Shown: positions 10,427-22,625 of the stretch, one piece after another
Numbering within the stretch: position 1 is the first letter of the stretch
Layout of the letters: each line of letters opens with the position of its first letter
Position numbers and translations under genes: made by a program
Notes under the pieces: model-generated
The model's input: the letters and a program-made list of their open reading frames with translations, nothing else
Databases searched by the model: none
What the model was told of the DNA's origin: nothing
From: Petasospora fabianii
Lineage: Eukaryota; Ascomycota; Saccharomycetes; Phaffomycetales; Wickerhamomycetaceae
NCBI GenBank assembly: GCA_022641835.1
Contig: CP048720.1
Location: 186,001 to 250,000, forward strand
Length of the DNA stretch: 64,000 nt
Direction: 5' to 3'

Positions 10427-10524
10427 GGATCTCCGTCGACAAAACTTCCCTTCTTAAACACATAGTTCCCAAACTCATCGATATCCGCCTTTCGCAAGAC
10501 ATACAAAAACATATAAAAGCAGCT

Positions 10525-11766
<1,242 letters not shown>

Positions 11767-12156
11767 AAGTTGATCTTTGGGCAAATTTCGACCAAAAAAG
11801 GAAAAATAGAAGATATAGCTCTGCTACATAATCATTATTTACAGCTTTAGACATCCATAGACGACCTGTTCATCACTCCTAGCTCAATGAGCTACGTAGT
11901 CAAGACCTGTCTTGCTTCACACCAGCAGGGTCAGCTACAAATCAGACCATGATTATAGATGACGTGCAATATTCAAATGAACCGTAAAAAAAAAACCTCC
12001 ATGATCTTCGTAAGAGACAAAAAACACACAACATTAAGCGTACAATATAAAAAAACACAATCAATGACTTCTAGCGACAAGTGCAGATGACACCCTTGAA
12101 GTAACAGGGTGTGAATGAAATAAAAAGAAGGGGAGTCAATCCTACAGGGGCGATTT
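11767..12156. other. Convergent ARO4-NPC2 intergenic region
   Basis: Shared 3' region of convergent genes. It is AT-rich with A runs and has no supported gene. Confidence 0.6.
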
Positions 12157-12717
12157 TCACCCACTGAAGTCAATAATCTTCCAAGCATCGATACTGAAGA
12201 CGACGGTGGCGGTGATGCATGTGATGAACTCGTCATCCTTGGTGTAAGCTCTTGCGTAGACAGTGTACTTACCAGGTGGAACCTCCTGTGGAATTTCAAC
12301 AGTCTTAGCTAGCTTATACTCGCCCTTATCAAGCGGACACTCCAAGTCGACCTCACCAACCTGTTCACACAAGTCGTAAGTCTGAGTGAGGAGTTTGATG
12401 TATCCAAATCTTACCTCAACATCAACATAGGCGCCCTCCTCAATCTTCTCAGAGAGAGTACCAGTAGCGGTGATGGACAAGTTGGCACCACGCTGTGGTG
12501 GATTTGGTGTTAGGTCAACCAAATCAATCTTGAGGATTTGCTTCTCGGTGGCATCACAGATGGACACAGGATTGTCACCTGGGATTGGTTTATCACCAGG
12601 GAGGGTGTTGCTCTTGAGAAGGTCCTGCTCCTCACGAGCAACCAGTGGGCCCAAGGAGAGGCCAAGGGCAGCGGAGCCATAGAGGAGTGTGCAAAAAATG
12701 GTCTTAATGGCAACCAT
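12157..12717 (-). CDS. NPC2: Npc2-type sterol-binding ML-domain protein
   Basis: The 186-residue protein (yeast Npc2 is 173) starts with a cleavable signal peptide ([19 protein letters not shown]). A short pro-region follows, then an ML/MD-2 lipid-recognition fold from about residue 50 to the end. The expected cysteines are present ([25 protein letters not shown]), as is the [14 protein letters not shown] strand. Known role: a soluble vacuolar-lumen protein that hands sterol to Ncr1 in the vacuolar membrane. It is transcribed away from HIS7 through a 287-base shared promoter. Confidence 0.92.
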   Translation of the reverse strand: MVAIKTIFCTLLYGSAALGLSLGPLVAREEQDLLKSNTLPGDKPIPGDNPVSICDATEKQILKIDLVDLTPNPPQRGANLSITATGTLSEKIEEGAYVDVEVRFGYIKLLTQTYDLCEQVGEVDLECPLDKGEYKLAKTVEIPQEVPPGKYTVYARAYTKDDEFITCITATVVFSIDAWKIIDFSG

Positions 12718-12905
12718 TATGAAATGGTGATGTGTAGGTTGAGTGCGTAGTTAAGAAACGTGGGTAATTTGGGTGAAAGTTGAAGGTGTCAGCTCCTTAA
12801 ATTAATTAGACCCTCACAGCCTGCCAAAAGCAATCTCGCGCGCTATTGTGATGCACGTGACCTGCGCGAAAACTTCTGCATGCGGAGGTAGCTGAGCGAT
12901 ACCGG

Positions 12906-12912
12906 TGAGTCA
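12906..12912 (+). promoter_or_regulatory. Gcn4-type site (TGAGTCA) between NPC2 and HIS7
   Basis: A perfect TGAGTCA lies 93 bases upstream of the HIS7 start, the usual distance for Gcn4 in histidine genes. A GCACGTGA (CACGTG at 12854-12859) is about 50 bases further out. NPC2 shares this promoter but is not a known Gcn4 target. Confidence 0.75.
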
Positions 12913-13004
12913 AGGCCGGTGATGAGTTTGAACAAAATGAATAGTCTGATCTTTCTTAATAACGCCACACAACTCTTGTAGTTACCACAAGCTCATCTGC
13001 AACC

Positions 13005-14651
13005 ATGCCTGAACTTGTCCACATCATCGACGTCGAGAGTGGTAACCTCCGCTCCCTCCAAAACGCCATCGAATACCTAGGCTACGAGACATATTTGATC
13101 AAGGATGCATCTGACCCAGCACTTAAGACAGCTACCAAGCTCTTCTTCCCGGGTGTTGGTAACTATGGACATTTTGTGAAGATGATGAACGACAAAGGGT
13201 TTGAAACACCCATTAGAGAGTATATTGCCGCTGGTAAGCCTCTCATGGGTATTTGCGTCGGTTTGCAGACCTTGTTCAACGAAAGTGAAGAATCTCCGGG
13301 CATCCCAGGTCTGGGTATGATTGACATGAACTTGAAGAAGTTCAATGCAAACAACAAGAGTGTTCCTTCAATTGGTTGGAACACCGTCTCACTACTTGAT
13401 GAAAAAAATACTTTCTACGGTCTCGATCCAAACGACCGTTACTACTATGTTCACTCATACGCCGGTATTGTCAACGACTCACAGGTTGAACAGTTGCAAA
13501 AAGAAGGATGGGAGCTCGCCCTCACAACGTATGGTGATGAGAAGTACATTGCTGCCGTATCGAAAAAGAACGTTTTCGCTACACAGTTCCACCCAGAGAA
13601 GTCTGGTGAGGCTGGCCTCAAGGTGATTAAGGCCTTTTTGTCCCAGGAGGCCACCTCTCCAAAGGCTGATGTCCTTGTTTCCAACGATGGTACAAACAAT
13701 GGTCTCAGTCGCCGTATCATCGCCTGTCTCGATGTCAGAACTAATGACAACGGTGATCTTGTGGTGACAAAGGGTGACCAGTACGATGTCCGTGAGAAGG
13801 ATGCTAAAGGTGGTGACGTGAGAAACTTGGGTAAGCCAGTTGAATTGGCTCAGAAGTATTACGATCAGGGTGCTGACGAGATCACCTTCTTGAACATCAC
13901 ATCTTTCAGAAATTCGCCAATTAGGGACGCGCCAATGCTCGATGTTCTCAAGCTTGCAGCTCGTACCATCTTTGTACCTTTGACAGTTGGCGGTGGTATC
14001 AAGGACGTTATTGACCCTGATGGAACAAAGGTTCCTGCTTCAGAGGTAGCTGGTCTTTACTTCCGCTCCGGTGCTGACAAGGTTTCTATTGGAACTGATG
14101 CAGTGTCGGCTGCTCAGAAGTACTATTCTCTGGGTGGCAAGGGTGATGGAACATCTCCAATTGAGACTATTTCTGCTGCATACGGTGCCCAAGCTGTTGT
14201 TATCTCAGTTGATCCAAAGCGCGTTTACGTTTCGTCTCCAACTGAGACAAAGAACAAAACCATCAAGACACTGTTCCCAGGACCTAACGGCGAGGACTAT
14301 TGTTGGTATGCTACAACCATCAAGGGTGGTCGTGAGACTACTGACTTAGGTGCTTATGAATTAGCTGCTGCGTGCGAGGACCTTGGTGCTGGTGAGATCT
14401 TGCTCAACTGTATTGACAAAGATGGCTCCAACTCTGGATATGACTTGGAACTTGTTCAGCACATCAAGGAAGCTGTTAATATCCCAGTTATCGCCTCCAG
14501 TGGTGCTGGCAAACCAGAGCACTTCGCTGAGGTTTTCGACAAGACTACAACTGACGCTGCTCTCGGTGCGGGTATGTTCCACAGAGACGAGTACACTGTT
14601 AAGCAGGTGAAGGAGTATTTGAGAGAGAATGGTTTCCAGACCAGACTCTGA
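13005..14651 (+). CDS. HIS7: Imidazole glycerol phosphate synthase (HisH-HisF fusion)
   Basis: This 548-residue bifunctional enzyme (yeast His7 is 552) performs the fifth step of histidine synthesis and links it to purine synthesis through AICAR. The N-terminal glutaminase domain (about 1-215) shows the nucleophile in [16 protein letters not shown] and the partner His/Glu in [11 protein letters not shown]. The HisF barrel follows from [10 protein letters not shown], with the phosphate-binding loop [10 protein letters not shown] and C-terminal [13 protein letters not shown]. The start at 13005 is the first ATG and aligns with the family. A Gcn4 box lies upstream. Confidence 0.97.
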   Translation: MPELVHIIDVESGNLRSLQNAIEYLGYETYLIKDASDPALKTATKLFFPGVGNYGHFVKMMNDKGFETPIREYIAAGKPLMGICVGLQTLFNESEESPGIPGLGMIDMNLKKFNANNKSVPSIGWNTVSLLDEKNTFYGLDPNDRYYYVHSYAGIVNDSQVEQLQKEGWELALTTYGDEKYIAAVSKKNVFATQFHPEKSGEAGLKVIKAFLSQEATSPKADVLVSNDGTNNGLSRRIIACLDVRTNDNGDLVVTKGDQYDVREKDAKGGDVRNLGKPVELAQKYYDQGADEITFLNITSFRNSPIRDAPMLDVLKLAARTIFVPLTVGGGIKDVIDPDGTKVPASEVAGLYFRSGADKVSIGTDAVSAAQKYYSLGGKGDGTSPIETISAAYGAQAVVISVDPKRVYVSSPTETKNKTIKTLFPGPNGEDYCWYATTIKGGRETTDLGAYELAAACEDLGAGEILLNCIDKDGSNSGYDLELVQHIKEAVNIPVIASSGAGKPEHFAEVFDKTTTDAALGAGMFHRDEYTVKQVKEYLRENGFQTRL

Positions 14652-14865
14652 TGTCCCATGATGTTGTACATATGCAGTGTAAATTTGATCATTAATATAG
14701 AATAAAAGTCGAGATCTGGATCTGAAAGATACTGTACTCCTGTGACGTTGTATAGACCTGAGCTCACATAGAGTCAGGAAGAAACAGCGTCTTGGTCTCT
14801 TCATGCAATAGAGTACATGGGGTCGTAAAGCGTGTCATGAGCGGTGCAAAAACGAGTGCTATAAG

Positions 14866-16158
14866 TTATGAGTGGTTGCGAGATGATGTCAGTAAAGATG
14901 CAGTCGCATCGTCTTCCTGGGCACTGATAACATCAAGAACGTCATTCTCGTCTAACTCAACATCATTAGCTTCAGTGGAGTCATAGCCTGTACGGTTCTG
15001 TTGGTAGGTATCATTATGCTCCAAGTTGTACTTGATGATGTGGTATCTTTTGTTGATTTTGCGGAGTTGCCACTTGATTGGGATGAATGGCACATATCCG
15101 TGGCGTTCTTGGAACAGTTTTATCTTGAGCATCACAATGACAAAGATCCAATAGAGGTTGTACGAGAGAACAGAACCGTACGTAGCAGTATTAGTCCATC
15201 CAACCAATGCGTTCAACAACATCCAACCACCGTCATTAATGCCACTACAGCAGTTGACATGCCAGATGACGTTCGTGACATCGTATGAGCCTGGTCCGTT
15301 ACCAACCTCGGTCATATCTTGACCATGACATTTTTGAACATAATCTTCAAGCTCAAAGAACCAAACACCTCGAGACATCAAACCAGCAGACACCAAATAG
15401 AGGAAGCAGGTGGAACCAATCAAAAACATTTGAAGTCTCATCTTGTTACCACCTTTGTACAAAACAATACCAATCAAAGAACCAAGAGCAAATGCGGAGA
15501 CGATGGATATTGGCAAAGAAGACACTGGTTCCGATGCTGAAACACCAGTGATGACAAAGATAGCTTCAAGACCTTCTCTCAAAAGTGTCACCATCGGGAG
15601 AACCATAAGAGAGTACTTCTCAGCGTACTTCTTAAAGTAGCCCTTTATACCAGATGATCTCTTATGGCGATCAAGCCCTAGCTGATCATCGATGATGCGA
15701 TCCTCGCTCAAGTCCAAGGAACCGTTGTCTGACTCGAACTGCTTGGCCATCTCCTTTGACAATTTAGCCTGCCACTTCTTTTGCATTTGGCTGATTCTCA
15801 ACAAGGACATACCCATGACAGAGATGATGAAAGAGGAGAGCACAGAGAAGAGACCTTCCCAGACACGTTCATACCTTGTCCAGTAGTTCTCGCCGATCAG
15901 ATAAAACAGGGCAATAAAGACAGCTCCGATCAGTAAGCAAATACCCAAACCAATGAGAGCGCCAAGCCATACCTGAACCTGAAGTGATCTATAAACGCCC
16001 CTGCTGATTTTGATGGCATTTGGGTTAGCCGCCGAGGACCCATCTCCTGTGTTGAAGTTCTGCTTGAGGAAAGATAGAAGGATCGAGATGACGATCGCTG
16101 ACTCGAACGTCTCTCGGAGGAGGACGAAAAACACCTTGAATGAGAAGAGAGCTGTCAT
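14866..16158 (-). CDS. FTH1: Fth1-type vacuolar iron permease
   Basis: The 430-residue polytopic protein belongs to the Ftr1/Fth1 family. Both iron-pathway REXXE motifs are visible: LLRETFESAIV in the first membrane segment and LLREGLEAIFV mid-protein. The segment LEDYVQKCHGQDMTEVGNGPGSYD with HVNCC and GGWM is characteristic of Fth1 rather than plasma-membrane Ftr1. Family role: with the multicopper oxidase Fet5, it exports iron from the vacuole. About seven hydrophobic segments are seen. The C-terminal tail is long, acidic and cytosolic-looking. It is convergent with HIS7. Confidence 0.9.
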   Translation of the reverse strand: MTALFSFKVFFVLLRETFESAIVISILLSFLKQNFNTGDGSSAANPNAIKISRGVYRSLQVQVWLGALIGLGICLLIGAVFIALFYLIGENYWTRYERVWEGLFSVLSSFIISVMGMSLLRISQMQKKWQAKLSKEMAKQFESDNGSLDLSEDRIIDDQLGLDRHKRSSGIKGYFKKYAEKYSLMVLPMVTLLREGLEAIFVITGVSASEPVSSLPISIVSAFALGSLIGIVLYKGGNKMRLQMFLIGSTCFLYLVSAGLMSRGVWFFELEDYVQKCHGQDMTEVGNGPGSYDVTNVIWHVNCCSGINDGGWMLLNALVGWTNTATYGSVLSYNLYWIFVIVMLKIKLFQERHGYVPFIPIKWQLRKINKRYHIIKYNLEHNDTYQQNRTGYDSTEANDVELDENDVLDVISAQEDDATASLLTSSRNHS

Positions 16159-16466
16159 CCTATCTTTGTTGGGGTAGTCGGTGGGACTGGGCCTAGCAGA
16201 GACTGATCAAACTTGATCAAGACAGATTAATTATTCGGTTGCCGGATGCGACAGGGTTCTCCGGCAGCAAAAAAAAAAAAAAACAGAACACAGAGAGAGT
16301 GCAGACACTCATCAATGTACTATCAGTGGGTTACAATGTACGAAAGCTGTACTACATTATCTGATATTTCATGAATCATCAGATAGTAAATAATGTGTAA
16401 TGAAAACTCATTGCAAATATGTGTGTGTAAATAGTCATAGATTGTTGGCGGATCTGTTCAAAAATC
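16159..16466. other. FTH1 upstream / ETR1 downstream region
   Basis: A tandem spacer with a 15-base A run (16269-16283), which probably serves as a nucleosome-depleting element for FTH1. No gene is seen. Confidence 0.55.
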
Positions 16467-17588
16467 TTACTCCATTACAATGAACTGCTTACCGTTGTAG
16501 GCGTTTTCAACAACGTAGGTGAAAAGCTCCTTGATCTGATCGTCAGTAAACTCATTCACCTTCCAGGTGTGCTTGTTCACTTCAAGCTCCTTCAATTGGC
16601 CAGACTCGTAAAGCTTAACAAGCTCGTTAGTAGTATCGATTTTAGACTGTGGGTCCTTTTTAGTGTTCTCGGTAACCCAGAAACCTTTGCAAGTGAGGTT
16701 CTTGAAAATGAAGAGAGAAGTTGGAAGGTTGACTGGCTGCTTGGACATACCACCGTATGTGAACATGGTGGAGTTTGGAGCAAGTTTTCTAGCAATGCCA
16801 GTAGAGGAAGCACCACCCACAGAGTTCAATGCAACCTTCAACTTACCGTCAGTAAGCTTCTTAATGTCAGCAGCAACACCACGGTCCGAGTTTTGAGTCT
16901 CACTAATTACTAATGCAGCACCCTGTGCTTCCAAATTTGCCTTAACTTCATCAAAGTTCTTACGATCTCTAATGACACTGATGACATTGATTCCCTTAGC
17001 CTTAGCGATCTGAGAAACCATCTGAGAGACACCAGATGTACCAGCGTTTTGGATGAGCCAATCGCCTTTCTCCAAGCCGTAGTTGGATACTAGTTGATAA
17101 GCAGTAGCTGGATTAACGGCAAGTGTGGCACCAGCAACTAGAGGGAGGGTCTTTGGAAGTTTGATAAGCTCCTTCTCGGTGGCAACATTATGTGTCGTCC
17201 ATGTACCAAAGTTTGAGTGAATTGTAATGACACGGTCACCCACGGAGAAGTTTTTAACATGTGGACCGAGTTTAACAATTTCAAAGAGACCTTCGTTACC
17301 AGCGATTGCGCTTGGCTCGGCGGTATTATACTTCATAGTCTTCTCCGGTTTGGATGGGTAGACACCTTCCAATTGGTTAATGTCCGATGGGTTGATTGGG
17401 AAACCAAGACATTTCAAGACAATCTCATCTCCCTCAGGGTCAGAAATGTCGTATGTGTGTACTTTAATGACGTCCTTTGGGTTGCCATGGGAAGAGTAGA
17501 TGATAGACTTTGCTGTGGTGATGGTTCTGGCAGACATCACGGATTGAGTCTTTAAAGACTTGTGTAACAACTGAGCAGACTTGAACAT
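16467..17588 (-). CDS. ETR1: Mitochondrial 2-enoyl thioester (trans-2-enoyl-CoA/ACP) reductase
   Basis: The 373-residue protein (yeast Etr1 is 380) is a medium-chain dehydrogenase/reductase without zinc ligands. It does the last step of mitochondrial type II fatty acid synthesis, which supplies lipoic acid. I start it at the ATG at 17588, which opens a basic presequence (MFKSAQLLHKSLKTQSV); the longer frame starts with GTG. Conserved blocks are FPINPSDINQLEGVYPS, PLVAGATLAVNPATAYQL and WLIQNAGTSGVSQMVSQIAK (NADPH fold). VTENTKKDPQSK near the C-terminus is also Etr1-like. Confidence 0.93.
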   Translation of the reverse strand: MFKSAQLLHKSLKTQSVMSARTITTAKSIIYSSHGNPKDVIKVHTYDISDPEGDEIVLKCLGFPINPSDINQLEGVYPSKPEKTMKYNTAEPSAIAGNEGLFEIVKLGPHVKNFSVGDRVITIHSNFGTWTTHNVATEKELIKLPKTLPLVAGATLAVNPATAYQLVSNYGLEKGDWLIQNAGTSGVSQMVSQIAKAKGINVISVIRDRKNFDEVKANLEAQGAALVISETQNSDRGVAADIKKLTDGKLKVALNSVGGASSTGIARKLAPNSTMFTYGGMSKQPVNLPTSLFIFKNLTCKGFWVTENTKKDPQSKIDTTNELVKLYESGQLKELEVNKHTWKVNEFTDDQIKELFTYVVENAYNGKQFIVME

Positions 17589-18356
17589 ATCGATCAAAGA
17601 GAGAGAGAGGGATATCACTGGATGGTAATTGACTCTTTGTTTTGCGATTCGAACAGCTGCAGGAAGGTGAGGAGAAGGAACCCCGTTTGTCAGGGGGGGA
17701 TTTTGCCTCAGCGAAACCGGGGACCGACGCGATCTCCCACGTATATGTGAATAGACTACTAGACTTGCGGTTTCCTTTTTTGACCAATATCTCTACTTAG
17801 GATTTGTAATTGGTTCATATATTGAGAAATCTAAGAAGCAATATTGCTTGCAAACGAATTTGCAGATGAGTTTATTAACCTCATAAGAGCATAGTAGTTG
17901 CTCCCTTATGCCACCCCCGCTTCATCCCCGCGTAAGTCGCGATAACCCTCGGATTTAACACAAGAGTCATGTGTTAATTCAAAACGACTTCCAGTTCTTG
18001 TTGTTTCCCGTCTCCAGTCGAAAGGCGCGGGCAGGCATGTCCCCAAACCAAAATCAAAACAAACAATCATATGGAGTCTGTCCGGGATCTGTCACCCAAC
18101 AAAGCTACGCGCAGTTGAACAAACATACAAACGTATACCTGGGAAATAAAACCCATACAGGATACCGGGCTTTTGCTACATCCCTTAGCAAAGACATAAC
18201 TATTCTCACGACACACGCCCCTACACGCCTCTCTCGTTTCAAGTAGACCGACGTGAAGTTCCTGATAATACCCCAGTGCCTGAAATCCAGTTCTCTCCCC
18301 TACCCGAATACCCAAGACACACTCAGGTGAATTCGACAATACCACAACCCCAATTA
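17589..18356. other. Divergent ETR1-INP1 promoter region
   Basis: Nearly 770 bases shared by two divergent genes. No gene is supported. The INP1 frame continues upstream to a GTG at 18276, but without an ATG. Confidence 0.5.
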
Positions 18357-19775
18357 ATGGCTCCAACTACAGCAGCACTGAGCAGTGCGCTCTCACCTCC
18401 ACAACCTGCTCCCCCACTGCGGCCCTTGAGCGCATCCTCAAATACGGAAACAATCGATATCACTAAGGGTCGAAAGCTCCTTAAGCGGATCTCTCAATCA
18501 GCATTGACACCAAGGAAAAGAGCACTGGCTCGCAAGGCTAGTCTTCTTCACGACGATGAGCCATCGCCTGCCTTTTCACCAGGATCATCTCCTTCCGTTT
18601 CATCGCAAAGGTCGGCAGAGAACCTTCATCTATTGGGGGACCAATTCGAATCAGATGAGAGAATTACACTTTTCGATTTCCCCAGTGCAGAGATCTTCAC
18701 ATTTGATGACTATAGCACCAATGTCACGGACTCAAAATCGCAGGGTCGGTTATTGGGCCATGGTAAGTTGGAGATATTCCAACTTCATCAACAGAAGGTG
18801 ACATATCTCCAATGTGGATCTGTGGTTCACCCAATTCTTCCACGTTTAAAGATCCTCAAGATCTCAAAAAACCAATTCATTCTACCACTATCAAATCCAG
18901 AGAGATACTGGCGTATTGTGATTGCTACGGGTGATGTGGAAGTGTTGAAGAGCATCGAAGGTGCCTTTTCCAAAGTTTGCCATTTCCGCAACTTGTTCAT
19001 CCAGACTGGCTCGGATGACCAGGTCCAACCACTCATCACCGAGAAGCCACTTCCAGAGGTAGCCACAGTTGTAGAATCAACACCAGTTGCCAGGTTTGAG
19101 ACCCCATTGAACATTGCACCAGTCAAAAAATCCGAATCACTGTCATCAATTACAACAGCAGTTGCCTGCTTCAACCTCGAGTCAGACACTAGTACATACG
19201 TCGAGGATGCCCCGCCTCCAGAAGATATTCCACTCGAACGGACCACATCAAGGGCCTCAACCCTCGACATGGCCCTTGATGGTTTTTTCCAAGAACCTGA
19301 ACAGACTCTATTCTACACACCAGATCCATCAATAATATTTGCTCACGCAGAAGAATCACGAGATACAATAACTACAACACCGTCTCTTCCCCAACATTAC
19401 CAATCAAGTCTGAATCCCAACATCAGCTCATCACTTCATCTTCCGAAGCGTCGTACTCAATCGCGGTCTTCGAGATCCACATCTCTCTATCAGACTGAGT
19501 CGAGCTGGATGGATCCTACGGATGATATTATGACATCCACCCCATCCACACAACGATACATTAAACTCAATCTGGACCCGACACCAAAGACAAAGGGTAA
19601 AGTACTCCACGAAAATGTTACGTCCATCGTTGCAGAGCCAATTCTGAAAAAAACTGTGCAGGATCGGACGAAGTACAGGTACTCTAGTATGGATGTGTAT
19701 CAGATGGTTAAGGAGGCCAACGTGAATGGGACAGAGGATGCCTCATTCAGTGGATTCTTGAAATCCTTTTTCTGA
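18357..19775 (+). CDS. INP1: Inp1-like peroxisome inheritance protein
   Basis: The 472-residue protein matches the Inp1 pattern. A disordered, basic N-terminus precedes a PH-like core at about 120-220 with GRLLGHGKLEIFQLHQQKV, VVHPILPRLKILKI and FILPLSNPERYWRI. S. cerevisiae Inp1 has DIVHPVLPKLQI and YNPERYWEI at the same place. A Ser/Thr-rich C-terminus follows. Family role: it tethers peroxisomes to the cortical ER or plasma membrane through Pex3 so the mother cell keeps some. I use the first in-frame ATG (18357). An exon upstream cannot be excluded, since the frame stays open for 27 codons before it. Confidence 0.75.
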   Translation: MAPTTAALSSALSPPQPAPPLRPLSASSNTETIDITKGRKLLKRISQSALTPRKRALARKASLLHDDEPSPAFSPGSSPSVSSQRSAENLHLLGDQFESDERITLFDFPSAEIFTFDDYSTNVTDSKSQGRLLGHGKLEIFQLHQQKVTYLQCGSVVHPILPRLKILKISKNQFILPLSNPERYWRIVIATGDVEVLKSIEGAFSKVCHFRNLFIQTGSDDQVQPLITEKPLPEVATVVESTPVARFETPLNIAPVKKSESLSSITTAVACFNLESDTSTYVEDAPPPEDIPLERTTSRASTLDMALDGFFQEPEQTLFYTPDPSIIFAHAEESRDTITTTPSLPQHYQSSLNPNISSSLHLPKRRTQSRSSRSTSLYQTESSWMDPTDDIMTSTPSTQRYIKLNLDPTPKTKGKVLHENVTSIVAEPILKKTVQDRTKYRYSSMDVYQMVKEANVNGTEDASFSGFLKSFF

Positions 19776-20259
19776 TGTTTAATATTGTCTTTCTATTGTC
19801 ACTAGGAGGATCGAAATTATGAATGACGTTTATGATCGCAATAGGTGTAGGCTTCGTAGGATGGTGAATTGTTTAGTTAGTGTACTACTAGATGCATGAC
19901 GAATGGCGTCTACGTTAGATATAGCATAGAACAAAAAACAGCCTGTCATTCTCTTTAAACCGATAATTATTCACAAGTATATTGTTCAAACAGACGTTGA
20001 TCAAAGGGGGATGGCTGATGACGATCTTGAGAGATATATATGCAAAACTCTGTATCAAAAAGTGTCATTGTCATCATGAGAAGAGCAGAAAGAAAGAAAT
20101 GGGTAGTTGGAAATGTCAGTATGGAAATGGATGTGAAGTGGGCGGCATGTTGTAGGTGATGGCTCGTGGGTGTCATGAAAGATTATGTGTCATGATGTAT
20201 ATTTTTCAAAGATTCTTTTTGTAACATGGATTCATGAAAGTCGGATCGGCGTCAACAGC
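19776..20259. other. Convergent INP1-TOM40 intergenic region
   Basis: An AT-rich shared 3' region with no supported gene. Confidence 0.55.
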
Positions 20260-21420
20260 TTAAACCTGTGGAGCACCTGGAACTGGGTTACCGTTAGCAT
20301 CGATCAAACCCTGCTGCATCAAAGCCAACTGCTCAGAACCGGCAGTCTCGAAAGTCAAACCCATACCAACCTTGGAGGCGTTCTTACCTTGGTCAATCTC
20401 ACCACAGAACAAAACAGAGACTGTAGGCAAGATTCTTCTCTCCAAGAAGGCAGCAACCTTACCGGTGGAGTCAACCTGACCTCTGAAGACGGACTGACGG
20501 AACTCGTACTTGGCACCAATGGTGGTTGTACCATCAAAGACAGCCTGGACCGATGGTGGAACACCCATCATGGCGTCACCGGCGACTGGGACGAGCTGAG
20601 TGGTGAGCTGAGTCTCAATACCGGCCTCAACGTTATCGGCAACCTTTCTCCAGTAAGACGCAACAACGGAACCCTGGGCCTGGAGTTGAGCAGAAGCAAT
20701 CCAGTTGCCAGAGTTGTAACGAGCCATGTATGAGACAGCGGCGTCACCTGGCATGGATGGCTGAGCAGAGTAAACAGTCTCCAAACCAATAGCGAGCTTT
20801 GGAGTAATAGATTGGAGGATAGAACCAACGGCAACACCAGAGAAGTTACCGTTTTCAAGGAAAGATGGGTTAAGAGCCTTCAAGTTGACAGAGAAGTCAG
20901 AAGCCTGGTAGTCCTGCTCCAACTGCAACATAGTTGGCTGACCCTTGGCAATCTGAAGGGTAGCCTTAGAGATGTTGTTCTTGTCCCAGCCGTAGTTAAC
21001 TCTACCGGAAAGGGAGAAGTCGTTGTCGATGTTACCCTGGGCGAAGAAAGTGTCGGTGGCATACAATGCAGAGAAGGCATATGGTGGAATCTGTTGGGAA
21101 CCGATGGAGAATGTGTGGGAGGTCTGGAAGGCTGGGTTAAGAGAGAAAGCCTTGTTAAGATCGGCTCTGAGGCCAGTGAAAAAGTACTGGGTGAGGAAGA
21201 CATCTCTGGAGACCTCCTTGTTGAGGTTCTCAGCGGTACCAGGGTTGGTCAAGTTAAGGGAGCGACGGTGCTCATAGATGTTCTCATAAGTGTTGTTGAG
21301 GAAGGAGAAGATCGGGTTGGAAGACCAGAAGCCGGAAGGCTTTGGCTTTTCGCTAGTCACACCTGGGATGGAAGCGACCTTGGAGAGGTCGCCGATTGGG
21401 AGTGGAGTAGGGACAGACAT
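20260..21420 (-). CDS. TOM40: Tom40, channel of the mitochondrial outer-membrane import complex
   Basis: The 386-residue product (yeast Tom40 is 387) aligns along its whole length. Key blocks are SSNPIFSFLNNTYENIYEHR, NPGTAENLNKEVSRDVFLTQ, FFTGLRADLNKAFSLNPAFQ, QGNIDNDFSLSGRVNYGWDK and SVLFCGEIDQGKNASKVGMG. It forms the 19-strand beta barrel through which nearly all mitochondrial precursors pass. The N-terminal 50 residues are Pro/Ser-rich and face the channel, as usual. It lies in tandem 200 bases downstream of MED9. Confidence 0.98.
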   Translation of the reverse strand: MSVPTPLPIGDLSKVASIPGVTSEKPKPSGFWSSNPIFSFLNNTYENIYEHRRSLNLTNPGTAENLNKEVSRDVFLTQYFFTGLRADLNKAFSLNPAFQTSHTFSIGSQQIPPYAFSALYATDTFFAQGNIDNDFSLSGRVNYGWDKNNISKATLQIAKGQPTMLQLEQDYQASDFSVNLKALNPSFLENGNFSGVAVGSILQSITPKLAIGLETVYSAQPSMPGDAAVSYMARYNSGNWIASAQLQAQGSVVASYWRKVADNVEAGIETQLTTQLVPVAGDAMMGVPPSVQAVFDGTTTIGAKYEFRQSVFRGQVDSTGKVAAFLERRILPTVSVLFCGEIDQGKNASKVGMGLTFETAGSEQLALMQQGLIDANGNPVPGAPQV

Positions 21421-21617
21421 CGTGTGGTGGCGAATTAAAAGAGCCCCAGGCCTCGTTGTCTATGGTGTCGCTGTGGACGTTTTTTTCAACGAAAAGTCGC
21501 CGCCTGGACAGGTGGTGTGTGGGTGTTACGATTTCGCGGGGAGACTAACGGTTCGCACCACAACGGGATGCCTAATTACATGCGCCCAATTACAAAGAGG
21601 TTGTCGTTATATTATCG

Positions 21618-22373
21618 CTATCCCATGTTCATGTCGTGGTCATCTAGTGACTCGAGGTTAGGTATATCCTCAATCCCAGAGATATCAATTGCTGCGTCGC
21701 TCTCCGGCACCTCGGCCTTGAACTCATCTTGATCAACCATGTCGATATCAGATAAATCCACGTTAGAGTCAGCAGGCTCAGCATCCGATTTAGTTACTGC
21801 TGGGTACTCAGTTATCGTTGGGGTAGATATTTGTACTCTTTGTTGTGAGTGACCTTGTTGGTCTGGTGACATGGTAGCTTCCTGAGTGTCTTCGCGTGGA
21901 GGCAAAGTGATTCTCTTTCCTACCAGGTCTCTAAACTTGTGCAATGATTTCTCCTTCACCTCGATATTCCTCTTGAGTTTGTCCACTCTCACAGAGCGTT
22001 CTTCCGGTGTCTCTGAAAGTCCATGTATGTTTCGTAGGATCTCACGAGCCTTCGCCAATCTAACCTTGACCGGACCAGCCTGTACCATCAGTTAGTAATT
22101 TACTTGTGTGAAATCATCAATAATCAGGGAAGCACTCACCGCATTCTCGACATCCTGTGCTCTTAGTGTACCATTACTAGCAGCAATTACCACATCCATC
22201 ACTAGGGGTATGAGTTCTATGCTTTTTAGTTCCTCGATGGCAGTCTCTGCGTCTTTCCACTTGCGATCCTTGTCTTGGATGGCGGAGCCTGGGGTAGGCT
22301 GCATAGGTGTTGCAAGAGGTGTTCCTCTTCGAGGGACAGAGCCCATGTTGGTGGGTGTCATTGTGTGATTCAT
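21618..22373 (-). CDS. MED9: Mediator subunit 9-like protein, one intron
   Basis: Two exons join in phase 0. Exon 1 is 22373-22140 and exon 2 is 22079-21618. The 60-base intron has GTGAGT, TACTAAC (plus strand 22091-22097) and TACAG. The product is 231 residues. The centre reads IELIPLVMDVV, then AQDVENA spliced to AGPVKVRLAKAREIL, then a helix with EERSVRVDKLKRNIEVKEKS. This is the usual two-helix Med9/Cse2 layout (LP.L, a DVDNAAGPIK-type turn, coiled coil). The C-terminus is acidic. Med9 sits in the Mediator middle module. The family call rests on motif memory, while the splice model is well supported. Confidence 0.68.
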
Positions 22374-22625
22374 TGTGGACAACGAGGGAATGAAGTGTTT
22401 ATGGTTGATGTTTTTTGAGGACCGTATAGTCTGCGTGGTTGCGTCGTTGTTTTTCAGCGGTGCTTCTTTGTTGATTTTGTTGATCGCGGCCACATGATCA
22501 GAGGTTGGGGCCCAAAATCAATTGACTTTATCTATGAGTTTTGATCTACAGCAATTTACTGACAATACATTGACAAAAAAACATCTACCATTGTGTTTTG
22601 ATTACCCGTTGGTCTCGACTAAAGA

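Larger units (their letters stand above)
9635..10524. other. Long ARO4 upstream region
   Basis: This 890-base stretch between PHO80 and ARO4 has a GC-rich, structured distal part. It includes the nested hairpin at 10324-10352 and the Gcn4 box at 10420-10426. A 208-codon antisense frame (10566-9940) lacks family features, and I do not call it. A TATAAAAG lies at 10512-10519, only a few bases before the start codon. Confidence 0.55.
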